Of a stretch of DNA of 52,500 nucleotides, positions 49,573-52,500 are shown in pieces. The stretch spans positions 299,093-351,592 of the forward strand of contig CAUYUJ010006546.1 of NCBI GenBank assembly GCA_963575745.1, given 5' to 3'. The notes beneath the pieces were generated by a model, which did no database searches, was not told the origin of the DNA, and saw only the letters and a program-made list of their open reading frames with translations. Position numbers and translations under genes: made by a program. The number at the start of each line of letters is the position of its first letter. Within the stretch, counting starts at the first letter, position 1. This stretch comes from Prorocentrum cordatum (taxonomy: Eukaryota > Sar > Dinophyceae > Prorocentrales > Prorocentraceae).

Positions 49573-52500
49573 GTCCCCTTCCCCCTCCTCCTCCGTCTCT
49601 GCCTCCTCCCGCCTCCTCCTCGTATCGGACATGTTGTTTTGGAAAGATTCCGGAATATGAGGGCGCGACAGCTGCGCTGACACGCGGTGTCGAGGTCCCA
49701 GGAATGGCATTCTCCCGTGATTGAGGATCATCGAGACGCAACAGTCAGATTGATTCGTAGCGTTGGAGCCCCGAGAATAATGTTTTGGCACGCTTCAGGC
49801 CCTTCAAGCGAATGTCTTCCAGCGTGGCATTTCCCTCGGCAGAAATGGGCCGCTGCGGGGGCATATGGCATGCGGGGAGGGGGCTTGGAGGGGAGGTTCT
49901 GTCAACGTCGTTGAAGACTTTTTGGTTCATGCTGGTTTTCCTCCTCCTCCTCTTCCTCTGCCCCCGCCTCCGCCCCCCCCCTCGCCTTCCCCCCCCCTCT
50001 CTCCGTCTCCCGCCGCGCCCCGTCCCGCTTCCTCCCTCCGATTCGCGCCTCAGTCGCCGCCTCCGGGAAAATGGTGGCGGGCGGCGGCAGGCCGTCATCG
50101 AGGCGTGGGCGAGTTTTCGAAGCCAGTGTCCTGAGGGAAGTCGTCGCGTCGCTCGACGCAGCGACCCTTGCATGCGGTCGCAATGGCATCGCCACCTCGG
50201 CGCAGGGGTGTCAGCCGCAGGCGATGGAGGTCAGACTCGTCGAGTACGCTTCGATGCCATCGCGTCGAAGCCTGCGTCGTCCCACGCGCAGTCGCTGAAC
50301 GAGTCTGTCGAATGGGCCGAGTCAGCGCCTGCCGCTGCAGCATTGCATCGCGCTGGTCGGGGCCCAGTCGTGACCTGTGATACCTTTGAGGTATGACCGA
50401 TCGCCGTGCCCCATCCCCGTGACAAGGGCACCAGGAGTCGACGTTGGAAACGCAGCAGGGGCCCAAACTTGGGCGAGCGTCGGCAGGTAGCGGAGCGTGG
50501 ACCGTATTTCTGACAGCGTGCGAGGAACATTGTTCTTGCTAGTTTACTTGCACGGATTACGTGCAGCTCCCATGAAGATCACGCATAGGCCTGCCATAGG
50601 CGTCCGTCACGTCTGCAGCGCTGATTGCGGTCGGTTGCCCGACGCGACTTTGGCATATTTGGCGGGCGTCAGCGCGTTGTGCGACAGGCGCCATGTTTGG
50701 CCGCATCAAGTGCTCATCTCGTTGGGGACCCTTTTGCCGATGAGAAGCACGGGCGACCGCGTGATCTGACATATTCAAATCTTGGGCGTGTCTGGTCACG
50801 GACAAACTGGGGGTTGCAAGAACGTGGACGTGCCAATGTCCAGCTCATCAGGGCGCAACCGCGCGCGGCAGCGCGGCCTGCCGATGCGTATTCTTCCGAA
50901 CCGTTGGAACATAATTTGCAATCTGGTCTTGTGCTTTTCTTGGCAAGGGCACCTGCCACATTCTAGGTTGGCGTCGCACGGGGAAGGCAGTGCTGGTGCA
51001 TTTCCCGCGCGAGGTTCTTGGCGAGGAGCTGCAGCAGTGCATTGGCGCGCGTTGGGCGCGGCAAGGAGGGGCGCTCGGAACGCCCTTTTCTCCTGCGCGC
51101 CCCATCGTCCAGGGTTTGGGATCAACGGCGCGTTCTGGTAAATGCGCCACATGTTGTGCTCTTCGGCGATTTGCAACGCGCCGCGGGGGCGCGTCTCGCC
51201 GCGCGCGCGTGGGCGACCTCGGCCATGCGGCGCGCGGATCGCGAGCGGCGGTGCGAGACAACCTGGTGGGATTTCTAGTAGAAACCTGCAGGGCAATGCA
51301 GGGCAGAGGGCGTGCAACGTCGTCCAAATCAGTGGCGGCATGCTCGCGTTTCCCTGATGAGCGGGCAGGGTCGCGAAACGTTGCAGCCGGAGGATGTCGC
51401 ATCAAAGTGGCAAGGCGAGCTCCTCGCCGAGGTGGCGACCTCTCTGGGGGTCGGCGGCGAAACGGAGCAGCGAGGAGAGCCAGGGGCAGCGCGCGCTCGG
51501 CCTAAGAAGATACTTGGCGGCTACGCTCGCGCGCTTGTAGGAGGTCCGAGGCGCCCGGCCAGCCGGCCTCTACGGGCGCCAGTTCGCGGCGCATGGGGTG
51601 GTCAAAGTAACGAGTTAATTTCGCCGGTTTTCCCGGCCATGCTAACGGCGTTTCCATTATGTTGCTTTTTGGTTCTTTCAGGTCAGTCACGAGGGCGCCC
51701 GTGTTCGCGGGCCCGCCTGAATCGTCGCTCGAGCGTGGGAGTGCCCGATGGGGGCGCGGGGATCGAAGTGAGCGCCGAGAGCGCGCGCCCCTGTTTCCAA
51801 CTCCGAGGGCGGGGGCGATTGATGTGATCATTATTGTATCGATTTTCCTCCGTGTTGCGCGTCGATGTGGCTGCTACTTCTGCCTCGCCATTATCGCTTG
51901 TTGTAAATGATGGTCTCGCCCGGGACTTCTTTCCAATGGTTGGTGGTCGCGTTTGCGGGCCCCGTTGGGGGTGTCCTGCCTGGCCTGCGCGCGCGCCGCC
52001 GTTTCTGGGGCTTGGTCGCTGCCCCGAGGCCGAGGAGGGCACGCGCGCGCGCCCGCTGCGGGGACTCGCGCGGTTGCAGGCGCGTCCGCGGGCTGGTTTC
52101 GGCTCCGGTGCGCGCCCGTTGGGGCGGTGGGGGGCCCTCGCGACTTGTTCGGTTTGCGGGTGCGGGCCCGCGAGCGTGCTTTAGCGCGCGGGCGTTGCGC
52201 GGGCCGGGGTGGCCGGCCCGCTCGTGCCGTTCGCTAGTCCGTCGCGTTCTGCGCGGCGACGGCGTGGCTGGCGCCCCCCCGCGGCAGGGCGGCGGGGCGG
52301 CGGGGTCGATTGAGGGGGCTGCTATCGGGGGGGGGCGGCAGGGGGCGTGCAGGCATCGCCGTTCACAGCTGGAGATCGACTGGAGGTCGCCTTCGCTTCG
52401 CGCGCAGAAGCGCAACGTTGCGATTCATGTCAGAGTTGCGGACCGCCCAGCGGGCGCCCGGTTTCCGAGCCCGATGCGAACAAGTATGGCGCAAGTTAGC
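49573..52500. other. GC-rich tail of window, unassigned
   Basis: It contains a CCT/CCC-rich stretch at 49935-50060 and G/C-rich sequence at 51970-52350. Plus frames such as 50990-51505 and 51312-51827 are open but Arg/Ala-rich without recognisable motifs. Confidence 0.35.

Noticed and set aside
49425-49680. Ser/Pro/His-rich protein
   Set aside because: It is the translation of a five-base pyrimidine repeat.
51970-52350. CpG-island-type promoter
   Set aside because: High GC is general here and no adjacent gene is recognised.
1-52500. Dinoflagellate spliced-leader-like relic sequence upstream of genes
   Set aside because: Reading by eye did not find it, so no claim of retroposed mRNA can be made.

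Overview
The window looks like nuclear DNA of a dinoflagellate-type protist. The reasons are the GC-rich background with many simple repeats, scattered coiled-coil exons whose inferred introns are almost all phase 0, abundant decayed retroelements, and retroelement domains (dUTPase, RING, a VVEVCG...APTC protein) that I associate with dinoflagellate transposons. No rRNA, tRNA, operon or bacterial gene is visible. No spliced-leader-like sequence was seen. The species cannot be named from this sequence.

Layout. 1-1.6 kb is CTA/CTG triplet repeat. 1.7-4.2 kb holds a satellite-bearing element with a ~77-100 bp unit in two opposite orientations. 4.2-5.4 kb is a dead LINE reverse transcriptase fragment. 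5.6-6.2 kb is a G-rich minisatellite. From about 6.95 to 38.2 kb a plus-strand coiled-coil gene of unknown function can be traced as about ten small exons. Its introns hold nearly everything else in that span: a 2.7 kb ~100-bp satellite (9.3-12.0 kb), GAC and degenerate ~30-45 bp repeats (13-14 kb), six copies of a ~1-1.4 kb GAC-rich composite unit (15.1-18.7 and 24.5-29.8 kb), a 5.6 kb non-LTR retrotransposon (18.9-24.5 kb), a second copy of the satellite-bearing element (29.8-31.05 kb) and several inverted-repeat elements (34.7, 35.7, 38.7 kb).

From 38.9 to 43.3 kb lie remnants of retroelement polyproteins: a degenerate RING domain (+), a dUTPase with a nonsense codon (-), and a frameshifted VVEVCG-type protein (+). 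The remaining 9 kb is GC-rich and mostly unassigned. It holds long poly(T)/(CT) tracts, an alanine/proline-rich gag-like reading frame with a TGA stop (46.7-47.6 kb), and a TATAGCCC minisatellite.

The only likely functional host gene is the coiled-coil gene. All retroelement frames carry stops or frameshifts. Most long open frames in the simple repeats are artefacts of stop-free triplets.
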